From contig NZ_BOOQ01000003.1 of assembly GCF_016863315.1 (NCBI RefSeq), positions 186,001 to 250,000 on the forward strand: a stretch of 64,000 bases of DNA, read 5' to 3'. Within the stretch, counting starts at the first letter, position 1. Every line of letters starts with the position of its first letter. A program made the translations under genes and the position numbers. The notes beneath the pieces are model-generated. The model saw only the letters and a list, made by a program, of their open reading frames with translations, did not search any database and was not told where the DNA came from. This document shows positions 16,092 to 25,114 of the stretch, in pieces. The DNA is from Planotetraspora silvatica (lineage in GTDB: Bacteria > Actinomycetota > Actinomycetes > Streptosporangiales > Streptosporangiaceae).

Positions 16092-17057
16092 ATGAACACC
16101 CAACGCGTCACGACTCCCTTCGGACCGGCCACGACCGCTGAGGAGACCGTCGAGGGCGTCGACCTGTCCGCCAGGAAGGCCATCGTGACGGGAGCGTCGT
16201 CGGGAATCGGCGTGGAGACCGCCCGGGCGCTCGCCAAGGCCGGCGCCGACGTCACCCTCGCCGTCCGCGACGTCGTCGAGGGCGAGAAGGTCGCCGCCGG
16301 CATCGAGGCGTCCACGGGCGACGCGCACGTGCACGTCGCGCCCCTCGACCTGTCGGCCCGTGACTCGATCGACGCCTTCGTCGCCTCATGGCGGGGGCCG
16401 CTCGACATCCTGGTCGACAACGCCGGCGTCATGGCCACCCCCGAACGGCGCACCGCCGAGGGCTGGGAGATGCAGTTCGCCACCAACCACCTCGGCCACT
16501 TCGCCCTCACTCTCGGCCTGCACGACGCCCTCGCGGCCGCCGGGCATGCCCGCGTCGTCGTCGTGAGCTCCGTGGGCCACATCAACGGGGACGTCATCTG
16601 GGACGACATCAACTTCGAGAAGAACCCCTACGACGAATGGAAGGCCTACAGCCAGTCCAAGACCGCGAACATCCTGTTCGCCGTGGAAGCCGCCAGGCGC
16701 TGGGCAGGCGAGGGCATCGCGGTCAACGCGCTCAACCCCGGCCGCATCTGGAGCACCGGCCTTTCCCGACACATGTCCGCCCCGCCCGCGTCGTTCGAGC
16801 CCGAATCCAGCGACGGCGTGTCGGTCAAGGACATCCCCCAGGGTGCGGCGACCTCGACCCTCCTGGCCGCCTCACCCCTCGTCGAAGGCGTGACCGGACG
16901 GTATTTCGAGGACTGCCAGGAGGCCGCACCACACACACCCGGGCTCCGGCGCGGCTTCGCGGCATACGCCGTCGACCCCGACGCCGCCGCACGCCTCTGG
17001 CAGGTGTCCCTCGACATGATCGGCGACGCCGCCGCACAACAGGCGACGGCTGACTGA
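16092..17057 (+). CDS. short-chain dehydrogenase/reductase (WWOX/retinol-dehydrogenase-like)
   Basis: The start is the ATG at 16092 behind GGAGG; an ATG 18 bases upstream has none. The 321-residue enzyme has the cofactor motif Thr-Gly-Ala-Ser-Ser-Gly-Ile-Gly (about 33-40), Asp-Asn-Ala-Gly-Val-Met, catalytic Ser in Val-Val-Ser-Ser-Val-Gly and Tyr-Ser-Gln-Ser-Lys (Tyr-x3-Lys). It should be an NADP-dependent oxidoreductase in the cytoplasm with unknown substrate. A close paralogue lies at 47997-48941; the two share the N-terminal extension and the Tyr-Phe-Glu-Asp-Cys segment near the C-terminus. Confidence 0.93.
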   Translation: MNTQRVTTPFGPATTAEETVEGVDLSARKAIVTGASSGIGVETARALAKAGADVTLAVRDVVEGEKVAAGIEASTGDAHVHVAPLDLSARDSIDAFVASWRGPLDILVDNAGVMATPERRTAEGWEMQFATNHLGHFALTLGLHDALAAAGHARVVVVSSVGHINGDVIWDDINFEKNPYDEWKAYSQSKTANILFAVEAARRWAGEGIAVNALNPGRIWSTGLSRHMSAPPASFEPESSDGVSVKDIPQGAATSTLLAASPLVEGVTGRYFEDCQEAAPHTPGLRRGFAAYAVDPDAAARLWQVSLDMIGDAAAQQATAD

Positions 17058-17142
17058 TCCGCGCCCTCGACCTGGTCGGATACGGAGAAGGGCGGGTGGC
17101 CGGATGGCAGTTCGTTCACGTCCAGATCGGAGATCACCGGAC

Positions 17143-17790
17143 TCAGCCCCCCGCTCCGCTGCTGGCGGCGACGGAGGCCACGTGGAGTTGGCGGATGACC
17201 TTGCGCAGCGCCGGCGACGTCGGTCCACCCCGTTCGGTCAGCTGGGTGATGCGCTGCTTGTACTCCCGCCGCTTCGCCCTCGGGAGGACCGTCCTGACCT
17301 CTCCCGCCGCCGCCAGCGCGACGAGCGCCGCGTCCCGTTCGCTGACGCGGGACAGCGGGCCGGTCAGGGCGAAGGCGACCTGTGCCGCGAGCCGCTTGAC
17401 CACACGCGTGTCCCGCACCCGGACGAAGCTCCTGCTGAAGATCAGAAACGGCCGGTTGAGCTCCACCCGGATCCACCGCTCCGTCTCCAGTTCGTCGCGT
17501 ACGGCCCGAGCCGTGGCGTGGTGGTCCCTGCTGATCCAGTGCTGCCATGACCGCGGCCGCGACTCGGCGATCTGGCGCAGCAGGCCGTCCAGGACCGGAT
17601 CGGCGAGCCTGTCCTGCGTGACGACCCGCACCTTGCCCTTGTCGTCGGCGATCCGTCCGCTGAGAAGCAGATCGGTGAGCGCCGCCGCGCGGAGCAGGTA
17701 GGGGAACACCATGCGCGTCACCACCCGCTCCTTTCTGGAGTCGTAGCTGAGGAGGTAGAGCTGAGCGGCCAGGGAACTGGGAGTGTCCAC
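17143..17790 (-). CDS. GPP34 (GOLPH3-like) family protein
   Basis: A 215-residue protein with a GTG start and AGAAGG upstream. It follows the GPP34 pattern: an N-terminal helix Ser-Ser-Leu-Ala-Ala-Gln-Leu-Tyr-Leu-Leu-Ser-Tyr-Asp, then Ala-Ala-Ala-Leu-Thr-Asp-Leu-Leu-Leu-Ser-Gly-Arg-Ile, and a C-terminal helical block with Arg-Asp-Ala-Ala-Leu-Val-Ala-Leu-Ala. The eukaryotic relative GOLPH3 binds PI4P on Golgi membranes; actinobacterial versions are common but poorly understood. It is the last gene of an operon with an SPFH membrane protein and an RHH protein, which suggests a peripheral membrane role. Confidence 0.85.
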   Translation of the reverse strand: MDTPSSLAAQLYLLSYDSRKERVVTRMVFPYLLRAAALTDLLLSGRIADDKGKVRVVTQDRLADPVLDGLLRQIAESRPRSWQHWISRDHHATARAVRDELETERWIRVELNRPFLIFSRSFVRVRDTRVVKRLAAQVAFALTGPLSRVSERDAALVALAAAGEVRTVLPRAKRREYKQRITQLTERGGPTSPALRKVIRQLHVASVAASSGAGG

Positions 17791-17804
17791 GGGACTGCCT
17801 TCTC

Positions 17805-18068
17805 TCAGTCGTCGTCGGGCGGCGCTCCGGTCTCGGACGCCGCCGTGGCGGAGGTCTCTGGGGGCTGGACCTCTGTCTTGGTGGGCCGGCCGCGCCGGGG
17901 GATGCGACCGGCGCCGCCGGGGAGCCGTCCCGCGTCCGACAGCGCCCGGCGAAGTAGGAACTCGATCTGTGCGTTGGTGCTGCGAAGTTCGTCGCCGGCC
18001 CAGCGGGCCAGCGCGTCATGCACCACGGGGTCCAGTCGGAGCAGGATGCTCTTGCGTTCGGTCGCCAC
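17805..18068 (-). CDS. ribbon-helix-helix DNA-binding protein
   Basis: An 87-residue protein starting at the GTG at 18068, two bases after the stop of the SPFH gene. The first 45 residues follow the ribbon-helix-helix (Arc/CopG) pattern: a strand Lys-Ser-Ile-Leu-Leu-Arg-Leu, helix Pro-Val-Val-His-Asp-Ala-Leu-Ala-Arg-Trp, turn Arg-Ser-Thr-Asn-Ala-Gln-Ile and helix Phe-Leu-Leu-Arg-Arg-Ala-Leu. The tail is rich in Gly, Arg, Pro and then acidic residues, and looks disordered. It is 15 bp before GPP34. By position it may bind the palindrome upstream of the operon and regulate it. Confidence 0.75.
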   Translation of the reverse strand: MATERKSILLRLDPVVHDALARWAGDELRSTNAQIEFLLRRALSDAGRLPGGAGRIPRRGRPTKTEVQPPETSATAASETGAPPDDD

Positions 18069-18070
18069 GG

Positions 18071-18997
18071 CTACTGGTAGAGGGAGCCGGTGTTGACCAC
18101 GGGCTGCACGTCGCGGTCTCCGCACAGGACGACGAGCAGGTTGCTGACCATCGTGGCCTTGCGCTCCTCGTCCAGTTCGATCACGTTGTGCTCGTCGAGG
18201 CGGGCCAGGGCGGCCTCGACCATGCCGACGGCGCCGTCCACGATCCGCTGGCGGGCGGCGACGACCGCTCCGGCCTGCTGGCGCCGCAACATCGCCTGCG
18301 CGATCTCGGGAGCGTACGCGAGGCGGGTGATGCGCGACTCGATGACCGTGACCCCGGCCGACGCCACGCGGGCCTGGATCTCGGCCGACAGGCGGCCGGT
18401 GATCTCGTCGGCGTTCTGGCGCAGGGAGAGCATGTCGTCGTGCCCGTCATAGGGGTAGCTGCCCGCGATGTGACGCACCGCGGTCTCCGTCTGGAACGCG
18501 ACGAACTCCACGAAGTCGTCGACTTCGAAGACCGCCTTCGCCGTGTCCTCGACCTGCCACACCACCACCGCGGCCATCTCGATCGGGTTGCCGTCGGCAT
18601 CGTTGACCTTGGTTATGTCGGTCTCGTGGTTGCGGATCCGGGTCGAAACGCGCCGCTTCTGCGTGAAGGGGACGACGAAGCGCAGGCCCGGGGTCCGCAC
18701 CGTGCCCACGTAGCGGCCGAGCAGCTGTACCACCCGCGCTTCGCCGGGCGCGACCGCGGTGAGCCCGGAGGCGAGGACGCAGGCCGCCAGGAAGACCAGC
18801 ACCGCGACGACCAGCAGGGCGAACCCGGTGCCGCCACTGTGCTGGACCGCGACGATGATCCCCACCGGGATCAGCACGATGAAGGCGAGCAGGCCTGCCA
18901 GGGCCGAAACCAGCACCGGCCATCCCGAGGCCGCACGGGCCGCTCGTTCGTCGATCTGTGGCGCGGGCATGTCGACGGCAATGTCCATGTCTGTCAT
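18071..18997 (-). CDS. SPFH/band-7 domain membrane protein
   Basis: A 308-residue protein with a very strong ribosome-binding site (GAGGAGGAG). Two membrane helices (about 25-51 and 57-79) are followed by a band-7/SPFH domain (about 80-265) with Val-Ala-Pro-Gly-Glu-Ala-Arg-Val-Val and Leu-Arg-Phe-Val-Val-Pro-Phe. SPFH proteins oligomerise and organise membrane microdomains, or hold proteases and other partners. It heads the operon SPFH > RHH > GPP34. A perfect palindrome lies just upstream. Confidence 0.92.
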   Translation of the reverse strand: MTDMDIAVDMPAPQIDERAARAASGWPVLVSALAGLLAFIVLIPVGIIVAVQHSGGTGFALLVVAVLVFLAACVLASGLTAVAPGEARVVQLLGRYVGTVRTPGLRFVVPFTQKRRVSTRIRNHETDITKVNDADGNPIEMAAVVVWQVEDTAKAVFEVDDFVEFVAFQTETAVRHIAGSYPYDGHDDMLSLRQNADEITGRLSAEIQARVASAGVTVIESRITRLAYAPEIAQAMLRRQQAGAVVAARQRIVDGAVGMVEAALARLDEHNVIELDEERKATMVSNLLVVLCGDRDVQPVVNTGSLYQ

Positions 18998-19029
18998 GGC
19001 TCCTCCTCGTTGTCTATCGCGAATCTAGC

Positions 19030-19045
19030 AAAGTGATATCACTTT
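19030..19045. promoter_or_regulatory. perfect 16-bp palindrome upstream of the SPFH operon
   Basis: AAAGTGATATCACTTT is a perfect 16-bp palindrome 33-48 bp upstream of the SPFH start (18997), in the expected promoter. A palindrome of short half-sites suits a ribbon-helix-helix regulator, and one is coded in this operon. Confidence 0.75.
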
Positions 19046-19163
19046 TACTAGAGGCTGCCTTCGCGCATAGACGTCGAGGCCCGCCGGCATTCAGACGGCC
19101 GCGGTGATCACTGGACGGGGAAACCGCTTGGCCGGCGTCGCGGTGTCCTGATGGACGCCGAGG

Positions 19164-19670
19164 TCACGGGCGAGCCCCCGTGATCTCGAACCACACGACT
19201 TTGCCCGTGTAGGTGAGGACGGAGCCCCATCGCGCGGACAGTTGGTCGAGCAACTGGAGTCCGCGGCCGTGCTCCTCGCCGGCGTCGGGGAGTCGCATAC
19301 GCGGGAGTTCAGGACTCAGGTCGTTCACTTCGCAGCGGAGGGTGCCGTCGATGAGGGACAAGGTCAGAAGCGGCTTCCCCCACGCATGCAGCAAGGCATT
19401 GGTGATCAACTCGTCGGCGAGGAGTTCCGCGAGGTCGACCTGGTCGTCCAGTCGCCACTCGGTCAGCGTCATGCGAATCCGGTGGCGGCCCTCCGGAACC
19501 GCGGAGGGATCGTCCGGCAGGACCCAGGTCACGCGATGGCCGGCCGCCGGTCGGGTGGCGCCGGTGACGCGGTACCGGTGAGCGTCGGGCGTGGAGGCGC
19601 CGGACGCACGATCCGTGTCCGGATGCCGCGCTGAGTGGAACGCCGCTGGAAGGGTCGTACTGGCGGCCAT
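19164..19670 (-). CDS. ATP-binding regulatory kinase (RsbW/anti-sigma type HATPase)
   Basis: A 168-residue protein starting at the ATG at 19670 behind GGGAG. The C-terminal 110 residues form a GHKL ATPase of the SpoIIAB/RsbW kind: Leu-Ala-Asp-Glu-Leu-Ile-Thr-Asn-Ala-Leu-Leu-His-Ala (N box, about 83-95), a degraded G1 region (Glu-Val-Asn-Asp-Leu-Ser-Pro-Glu) and Glu-Glu-His-Gly-Arg-Gly-Leu-Gln-Leu-Leu. The N-terminus is disordered. Actinomycetes carry dozens of these; targets are usually unknown, and no partner anti-anti-sigma gene is adjacent. Confidence 0.88.
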   Translation of the reverse strand: MAASTTLPAAFHSARHPDTDRASGASTPDAHRYRVTGATRPAAGHRVTWVLPDDPSAVPEGRHRIRMTLTEWRLDDQVDLAELLADELITNALLHAWGKPLLTLSLIDGTLRCEVNDLSPELPRMRLPDAGEEHGRGLQLLDQLSARWGSVLTYTGKVVWFEITGARP

Positions 19671-19891
19671 GGCTCCCACTTCCCCCTGGTTGGAGCTGGT
19701 CTTCCCCTTCAGGATTCCGCCGCGTACGCTCGCCGTCTTCTCCGGCAGCGCCCATCTTGCACCCCTGAAGGCCGGACTCCGCAGGCACCTGCTGGCTGCC
19801 ATGTCCGGCCGGCCGCCGCACCGGACCGCCGGCCGGTCGCCACCAGGACACATGCCGTGTCGGCCGCGGGATGCCGACAGGTGCGTCCCGG
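19671..19891. other. gap without a gene
   Basis: This stretch lies between the ABC permease stop and the ATPase-kinase start. It should contain the promoter of the kinase gene. I see no gene remnant and no clear palindrome. Confidence 0.4.
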
Positions 19892-20668
19892 TCAATTCAC
19901 GTCCTTGCGGATCACGCGCAGCGCACCGACCGTCAGCGGGACGACGATCCAGAAGATCGTCGATACGGCCAGCCGGGCCGCGTCGCCACCGGTCATGTCC
20001 CCTGCCGCCAGAGGCGAGGTGGTGCTGTTGAGATCGAGCCACTCGGCCGCGACCGCTCCGCCGGCGCCGAGCCTTTTCACGACGGACCACAGAACCGGGG
20101 CGGACAACCAGATCACGATCGCGGCCGGCGCGTTCAGCAGCAGCATGCCCAGGGCGAGTCCTGCCACCACCAGGAGAACGTTCGTCCCGGTCCAGCCCGC
20201 CAGCATGAAAGGAGTGATCTCCCAGGTGGCCGGCACATTCCGGACGTTCGCCACGACACCCGTCACCGGCACCGCGACCAGCAGCGCGAACAGGGAGGCG
20301 GCCACCGCCACGATCAGCGACAGCAGACACCTGGCGGCTGGCACCCGCCAGCGGTGCGGTTCGAGGGCGTACGTGGTCAGGGCGGTCCGGTGGACCCATT
20401 CGCCGGTTACGGAGAGGATGCCGAGCACGGGCAGCAGGGTCCCGTAGCCGATTCCGGCGGTGCCGACCAGGGTGTGCAGGTCCGGGCCGAACACGACGCC
20501 GCGGCTGACAATGGACGCGAGCACCAGGACGAGCAGGATCGATGCCACGATCGAGCCGCAGCGGGTGTCGACGAGCTTGCGGGCCTCGACACACAGCAGC
20601 CGGCGGAAAGGGGTCCGGCGGAGATCCGTGGTCGTGATGTCCGTCGCGGGGATGTGGGCGTCGGTCAT
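19892..20668 (-). CDS. ABC transporter permease
   Basis: A 258-residue membrane protein. The ATG at 20668 overlaps the stop of the ATPase gene (ATGA), so translation is coupled. After a cytoplasmic Arg-Arg-Leu-Leu-Cys-Val-Glu-Ala-Arg-Lys helix come about six membrane helices. The layout matches ABC-2 permeases of the bacteriocin-immunity/resistance kind. It forms an exporter with the ATPase at 20665-21378 and is probably controlled by the divergent two-component system. Confidence 0.9.
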   Translation of the reverse strand: MTDAHIPATDITTTDLRRTPFRRLLCVEARKLVDTRCGSIVASILLVLVLASIVSRGVVFGPDLHTLVGTAGIGYGTLLPVLGILSVTGEWVHRTALTTYALEPHRWRVPAARCLLSLIVAVAASLFALLVAVPVTGVVANVRNVPATWEITPFMLAGWTGTNVLLVVAGLALGMLLLNAPAAIVIWLSAPVLWSVVKRLGAGGAVAAEWLDLNSTTSPLAAGDMTGGDAARLAVSTIFWIVVPLTVGALRVIRKDVN

Positions 20669-21378
20669 GCCGCACTCCGATCGGCGTTCGCGGTCAGTTC
20701 GAGAAAGGTCTGTTCGAGACTCCGGCCCCGGCTGAGCTCGTCGACGGTGCCCCGGGCGAGGACACGGCCACGGCCGATCATCACGATGTGGTCGGCGACC
20801 TGCTCCACCTCGTGGAGCAGATGCGTGCTGAGCAGCACGGCGCATCCCAGGTCGGCGAGGTCACGGAGTAGCCGGCGCATCCACTGGATGCCCTGCGGGT
20901 CCAGGCCGTTGGCGGGCTCGTCGAGGATGAGCACCCTGGGCCGGCCGAGGAGCGCGTGACCGACGCCGAGCCGCTGCCTCATTCCCAGCGAGTAGCCGCC
21001 TACGGTCCGCCGGCTCTCCCCGCCGGTCAGCCCGACGAGGTCGAGGATCTCGTCGACCCTCGACTTCGACAGGCCGAGCATCATCGCGCCCAGCGTCAGG
21101 ACCTCCCGTCCCGTACGGCCGGGATGCTGGGCGCCGGCGTCGAGCAGCGTGCCGACCTGGAGACCCGGGCAGCCCAACTCGGTGTACGGCCGGCCCAGAA
21201 CGGTGGCCGAACCCCTGGTGGGGTGGGCGAGTCCGACCAGGATGCGCAGGGCCGTGGACTTCCCGGCGCCGTTGGGCCCGACGAAACCGGTGATGCTCCC
21301 CGCTTCGACGGTGAAGGACACGTCGTCGAGTGCCTTTACATTTCCGTAGACCTTGCTGACGTGGCTGAACTCGATCAT
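20665..21378 (-). CDS. ABC transporter ATP-binding protein
   Basis: A 237-residue ATPase with Walker A Gly-Pro-Asn-Gly-Ala-Gly-Lys-Ser-Thr, a signature region Gly-Tyr-Ser-Leu-Gly-Met-Arg-Gln-Arg-Leu-Gly (in place of the usual Leu-Ser-Gly-Gly), Walker B Val-Leu-Ile-Leu-Asp-Glu-Pro-Ala-Asn-Gly-Leu-Asp and the switch His in Leu-Ser-Thr-His-Leu-Leu. The Ser-Leu-Gly-Met-Arg-Gln-Arg signature is usual for ATPases of antibiotic-resistance exporters. It is divergent from the kinase gene at 21539. Confidence 0.95.
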   Translation of the reverse strand: MIEFSHVSKVYGNVKALDDVSFTVEAGSITGFVGPNGAGKSTALRILVGLAHPTRGSATVLGRPYTELGCPGLQVGTLLDAGAQHPGRTGREVLTLGAMMLGLSKSRVDEILDLVGLTGGESRRTVGGYSLGMRQRLGVGHALLGRPRVLILDEPANGLDPQGIQWMRRLLRDLADLGCAVLLSTHLLHEVEQVADHIVMIGRGRVLARGTVDELSRGRSLEQTFLELTANADRSAA

Positions 21379-21538
21379 GCGTCCAGTCCACCGGATGTGA
21401 GGCCGCGGATCATCGGACCCAGGTCGAGGACCACGGGCGCGAGGGCCAGGTCTGCGCCCCTGGTTCTCGACCTGTGGCCACCTGGACGTCGACCCAGGTC
21501 GCTAGAGCGTCGGTCCGGTGGTCTTTAGGCTGTGAGCT

Positions 21539-22717
21539 GTGCAGGACCGAGCGGAGGACCCGCCTCCACTGGATGGGCCGGGCATCGCGCTGCGCTACGT
21601 GTGCGCCGTGCTGCCGATGGTGTTCTATGGCGTCGTCCTGGTCGCGATCGTCTCCCGTGACCACGACCGGCTCGTGTCGGCGCTGGTCGATGTGGGGCTC
21701 GGCGTGATCGGGCTGATGCTGATGCGGTGGCGGCGTCACCGGCCGTGGCCGATCGCGCTGGCGACCGCCCTGCTGACCGTCTACTCCACCACCGCTGTCG
21801 GTCCCGCCCAGGTCGCGTACGTGTCCTTGGGCACGCGTCGCCGGTGGCGTCAGTTCATCCCCGTCGCGGTCGTTTCCTGGCTGGCTCTGGTGGCACGCTC
21901 CAGTTGGACGGGCGTCGGCCAGGCGACCCTCGTCTCCGTGGTGACCGGAACCGCCGTCCTCGGGGGGCTGACTGTCTTCAGCCTGTACCTGCGCGGGCGC
22001 CGTGATCTGGCCGTCTCGCAGCGAGAGGCGGAGCTGGCCGAGGAGCGCGAGCAGTCGCAGCGGATAGAGCAGGCCAAGCTCGCGGAACGCGTCAAGATCG
22101 CCCAGGAGATGCATGACGTCCTCGCTCACCGGATCTCCTTGGTGTCGATGCTCGCGGGCGGCCTGGCGTACCGGACGGACCTCACGGCCGAGGAGACCCG
22201 GGAGGCCGCGATGGCGATACAGGAGAACGCGCACCAGTCGCTGAACGAACTGCGCACCGTGCTCGGGGGGCTCAGGCGCGACGGCGGCCTGGAGCCCCCG
22301 CAGCCGAACCTGGCCCACCTGGACGCCCTGTTCGCCGAGGTACGCGCCGCCGGTCAGCTGGTCGAGGTGGACGACACCGTGGACGACAGGGAACTGCTTC
22401 CGACGCAGACCGGCCGACATGCGTACCGGATCGTGCAGGAGGCTCTGACCAATGCGCGCAAGCATGCGCCGGGCAGCCGGGTGAGGGCCGAGCTCGGCGG
22501 GCGGCCGGGTGACGGCCTGCGAATCCGGGTGAGCAATCCGGCGCCGTCCGGAACGTCCGCGGGTCCCGGCGGGAGGCTGGGACTGGTCGGCCTGGCCGAA
22601 CGAACGCAGATGGCGGGCGGCACCATCCGTCACACCGTCCAGAACGGGCGGTTCATCCTCGATGCCCGGTTGCCATGGGAGGCTTCGCACTGTGACTCGG
22701 TTGGTGATCGTGGATGA
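21539..22717 (+). CDS. sensor histidine kinase
   Basis: A 392-residue kinase with a GTG start. Five hydrophobic helices lie within residues 18-150, then a coiled linker rich in Glu/Arg, a HisKA_3 box with His192 (Ala-Gln-Glu-Met-His-Asp-Val-Leu-Ala-His-Arg) and an HATPase domain with Glu-Ala-Leu-Thr-Asn-Ala-Arg-Lys-His and Gly-Gly-Arg-Leu-Gly-Leu-Val-Gly-Leu. It overlaps the response-regulator gene downstream and is divergent from the ABC exporter operon. Together they look like a membrane-stress or antibiotic-sensing unit. Confidence 0.94.
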   Translation: MQDRAEDPPPLDGPGIALRYVCAVLPMVFYGVVLVAIVSRDHDRLVSALVDVGLGVIGLMLMRWRRHRPWPIALATALLTVYSTTAVGPAQVAYVSLGTRRRWRQFIPVAVVSWLALVARSSWTGVGQATLVSVVTGTAVLGGLTVFSLYLRGRRDLAVSQREAELAEEREQSQRIEQAKLAERVKIAQEMHDVLAHRISLVSMLAGGLAYRTDLTAEETREAAMAIQENAHQSLNELRTVLGGLRRDGGLEPPQPNLAHLDALFAEVRAAGQLVEVDDTVDDRELLPTQTGRHAYRIVQEALTNARKHAPGSRVRAELGGRPGDGLRIRVSNPAPSGTSAGPGGRLGLVGLAERTQMAGGTIRHTVQNGRFILDARLPWEASHCDSVGDRG

Positions 22718-23339
22718 CGACCCGATGGTGCGAACCGGGCTGCGCCTCATTCTCGGTGGAGAGCCCGACCTGGAGCTCGTCGGCGAGGCCGATGACGGCC
22801 TGCGGGCCATGGACGTGATCCGCGACCTCAGGCCCGACGTCGTGCTGCTGGACATCCGGATGCCCAACCAGGACGGGCTGACCACCACCGAACTGCTGGT
22901 GGCACAGGCGGACCGGCCCCGGATCCTCGTCCTCACCACCTTCGACGCCGACGACATGGTGCTGCGGGCTCTGCGGCTCGGAGCCGACGGCTTCCTGCTC
23001 AAGGACACGCCGCCACCGAAGATGATCGACGCGGTCCGTACGGTGGCCGGAGGCGAGCCGGTGCTGTCGCCGAGCGTCGCTCGACAGGTGATCGCCGCGG
23101 CCACCGGAGGACGCGAACCGCGGCGCCCGGAGGCGCAGCGAGAGCTGGCCAAGCTCACCGAACGCGAGCGGGAGGTGGCGATCGAGGTCGCCCGGGGCAG
23201 CTCGAACGCCGAGATCGCCGGACGTCTTCACATGAGCGTCGCGACCGTGAAGGCGAACGTCACCCGGATCTTCGCCAAGTTGGCGACCGACAACCGCGTC
23301 CACGTCGCCATGAAGGTGCGCGACGCCGGTCTCCTCTGA
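22692..23339 (+). CDS. NarL/LuxR-type response regulator
   Basis: A 215-residue response regulator; the GTG at 22692 overlaps the kinase gene by 26 bases. Receiver domain with Asp8-Asp10 cluster and phosphoacceptor Asp54 (Val-Leu-Leu-Asp-Ile-Arg-Met-Pro), Lys in Phe-Leu-Leu-Lys-Asp-Thr, then a LuxR helix-turn-helix at the C-terminus (Leu-Thr-Glu-Arg-Glu-Arg-Glu-Val-Ala). It acts with the kinase at 21539-22717 and probably controls the divergent ABC exporter. Confidence 0.94.
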   Translation: MTRLVIVDDDPMVRTGLRLILGGEPDLELVGEADDGLRAMDVIRDLRPDVVLLDIRMPNQDGLTTTELLVAQADRPRILVLTTFDADDMVLRALRLGADGFLLKDTPPPKMIDAVRTVAGGEPVLSPSVARQVIAAATGGREPRRPEAQRELAKLTEREREVAIEVARGSSNAEIAGRLHMSVATVKANVTRIFAKLATDNRVHVAMKVRDAGLL

Positions 23340-23468
23340 ACCCACGATGAGTGCCGATTCCGGGCGCTCACACGGATCAGACTCGCTGTCAGGGCGTGTC
23401 GTACGGGACGACGGAGGGGCCTGCCCGGGTGATCGCCCAGGCGGCGAACCAAGGGGATGCGCCGAAAT

Positions 23469-24149
23469 TCAGACCGTGTCCGCCGGCATCCCCTGGGCGT
23501 CTTCACGAAGGAGACGTGGTTCACGACGCTCCAGCGCCCTGGTCAGCCGCTCCTCCAGCATCGACCGGCAGTCCGGCCACTCCGTCGCGATTATCGAGTA
23601 GATCGCGGAGTCGCGGAGCCTGCCGTCCTCCCCCGGCGCCCATGACTGGGACCAGTTCCGCAGGACGCCTTCGAACCGCGCGCCCACCTTCTCGATCGCG
23701 GCGCGAGAGCGTCGATTCCGTGCGTCCGTCTTCAGGTCGACACGGGCCACGCCCCAGTTCTCGAACGCGTTGCGGAACAGCAGGAGCTTGGACTCGACAT
23801 TCAGTCCAGTGCCCTGAGCCGACGTCGCCAGCCACGTGAAACCGACCTCTACCGCGGACAAGCGGTCTTCCGACAGCCATAGGCGCGGCTCCCAGTAGGC
23901 CGTGACCCCGACCGCCCGCCCCGACGACTTCGCCACCTGCGCATATGGAGCGAGCATTCCCGTCGCCGCGCGGGCGAGGTGGCCGTCGATGTACCGTCCC
24001 ACCTCGGCCGCCGCGGGCACCAAGGTGAAGCCGTAGGAACTCCGGTCCTCTTCCGCCGCCACCGCCAGGTCCGGCGCATGACGATGGTCCAGCGGCTCCA
24101 GACGTACGAGCTCACCTTCAAGGACCGGTCCCTCAAGCTTGAAACTCAT
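23469..24149 (-). CDS. GNAT-family N-acetyltransferase (RimJ/RimL-like)
   Basis: A 226-residue enzyme starting at the ATG at 24149 (GAGGG upstream). It opens with [11 protein letters not shown] and contains the acetyl-CoA motif region [11 protein letters not shown] and [13 protein letters not shown], typical of the RimL-like branch. It transfers an acetyl group from acetyl-CoA to an amine, perhaps an N-terminus or small molecule; the substrate is unknown. It is divergent from the DUF72 gene. Confidence 0.9.
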   Translation of the reverse strand: MSFKLEGPVLEGELVRLEPLDHRHAPDLAVAAEEDRSSYGFTLVPAAAEVGRYIDGHLARAATGMLAPYAQVAKSSGRAVGVTAYWEPRLWLSEDRLSAVEVGFTWLATSAQGTGLNVESKLLLFRNAFENWGVARVDLKTDARNRRSRAAIEKVGARFEGVLRNWSQSWAPGEDGRLRDSAIYSIIATEWPDCRSMLEERLTRALERREPRLLREDAQGMPADTV

Positions 24150-24244
24150 CGACCCTCGCTCTTTCCACGTCACGAAGAGGGCACCGTGCCGCAAAGTTCG
24201 GACGGTGCTCCACGCGCCCCATTTTGCCGGATACCGTCGAGGTC

Positions 24245-25096
24245 ATGCGGCTTCATGTGGGGTGCGCGATGTGGACGCACGCGCCGTGGCAGGGACGTTT
24301 TCTGCCCCATCCACTCCCTCCGGGGGAGCGCCTGCGCTCCTACGCGACCTGGTGCAACGCGGTGGAGGGCAACACGACGTTCTATGCGACGCCGGCGAGG
24401 AGCACCGTGGAGTCGTGGGCGCGGCAGACCACTCCCGACTTCCGCTTCGTGGTCAAGCTGCCCAAGTCGATCACGCACGAGCGGCGCCTGACCGGCGTCG
24501 AGGAGGAGCTCCGGTCGTTCCTGGACGCGATCGAGCCACTCGGGCCGCGCGCCCACGCGCTCTGGGTCCAACTGCCGGGCTCATTCGCCCCGACCGACCT
24601 CGGCACCCTGGCGGCATTTCTTCGCCGGCTGCCCCGCTCGCACAGATACGCCGTCGAAGTCCGCCACCGCGCGTTCTTCGATGACGCGAGATCCGTGGGA
24701 CTGCTGGAAAGGGTTCTCGCCGGCGTCGACGCCGAGTGGGTCCCGTTCGACACCACCACCCTCTTCCAGAGCCCTCCGACCAGCGACGCCGAACGGGACG
24801 CGTGGACGAAGAAACCGCGCGTGCCACGCCGGTCGGTCGCTCTCACCGACCGTCCGATCGTCCGCTACCTGGGCCGGGACGCCGCGGAGCGCACGATCGA
24901 GGGCTGGCGGCAATGGATCGGGACGGTCGCCGAATGGTTGCGCGAGGGTCGCTCGCCGACGGTGTTCATCCATACCCCGGACAACGCGGACGCGCCGATG
25001 CTCGCCCGTCGCTTTCACGACGACGTGCGGGCGGTGCTGCCCGAGGTCGATCCACTGCCCGAGCCCGTCGCGGCCGACCCGCTGACCCTCTTCTGA
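24245..25096 (+). CDS. DUF72 family protein
   Basis: A 283-residue protein starting at the ATG at 24245, where the family's His-Val-Gly-Cys-Ala-Met-Trp block begins. Further family features are Asn-Thr-Thr-Phe-Tyr-Ala-Thr-Pro, Phe-Arg-Phe-Val-Val-Lys-Leu-Pro-Lys-Ser-Ile-Thr-His and Val-Phe-Ile-His-Thr-Pro-Asp-Asn. The fold is a TIM barrel; activity is unknown. Confidence 0.92.
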   Translation: MRLHVGCAMWTHAPWQGRFLPHPLPPGERLRSYATWCNAVEGNTTFYATPARSTVESWARQTTPDFRFVVKLPKSITHERRLTGVEEELRSFLDAIEPLGPRAHALWVQLPGSFAPTDLGTLAAFLRRLPRSHRYAVEVRHRAFFDDARSVGLLERVLAGVDAEWVPFDTTTLFQSPPTSDAERDAWTKKPRVPRRSVALTDRPIVRYLGRDAAERTIEGWRQWIGTVAEWLREGRSPTVFIHTPDNADAPMLARRFHDDVRAVLPEVDPLPEPVAADPLTLF

Positions 25097-25114
25097 GAGG
25101 CGGAGGCGCGTCCG

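Noticed and set aside
19164-19183. Hairpin TCACGGG/CCCGTGA overlapping the stop of the RsbW-like gene
   Set aside because: Arms are short and lie partly inside the coding end, so a terminator cannot be supported.
19671-20675. Long 5' extension of the RsbW-like ATPase
   Set aside because: It runs antisense-free but off-frame through the ABC permease gene; the protein fold begins at the ATG at 19670.
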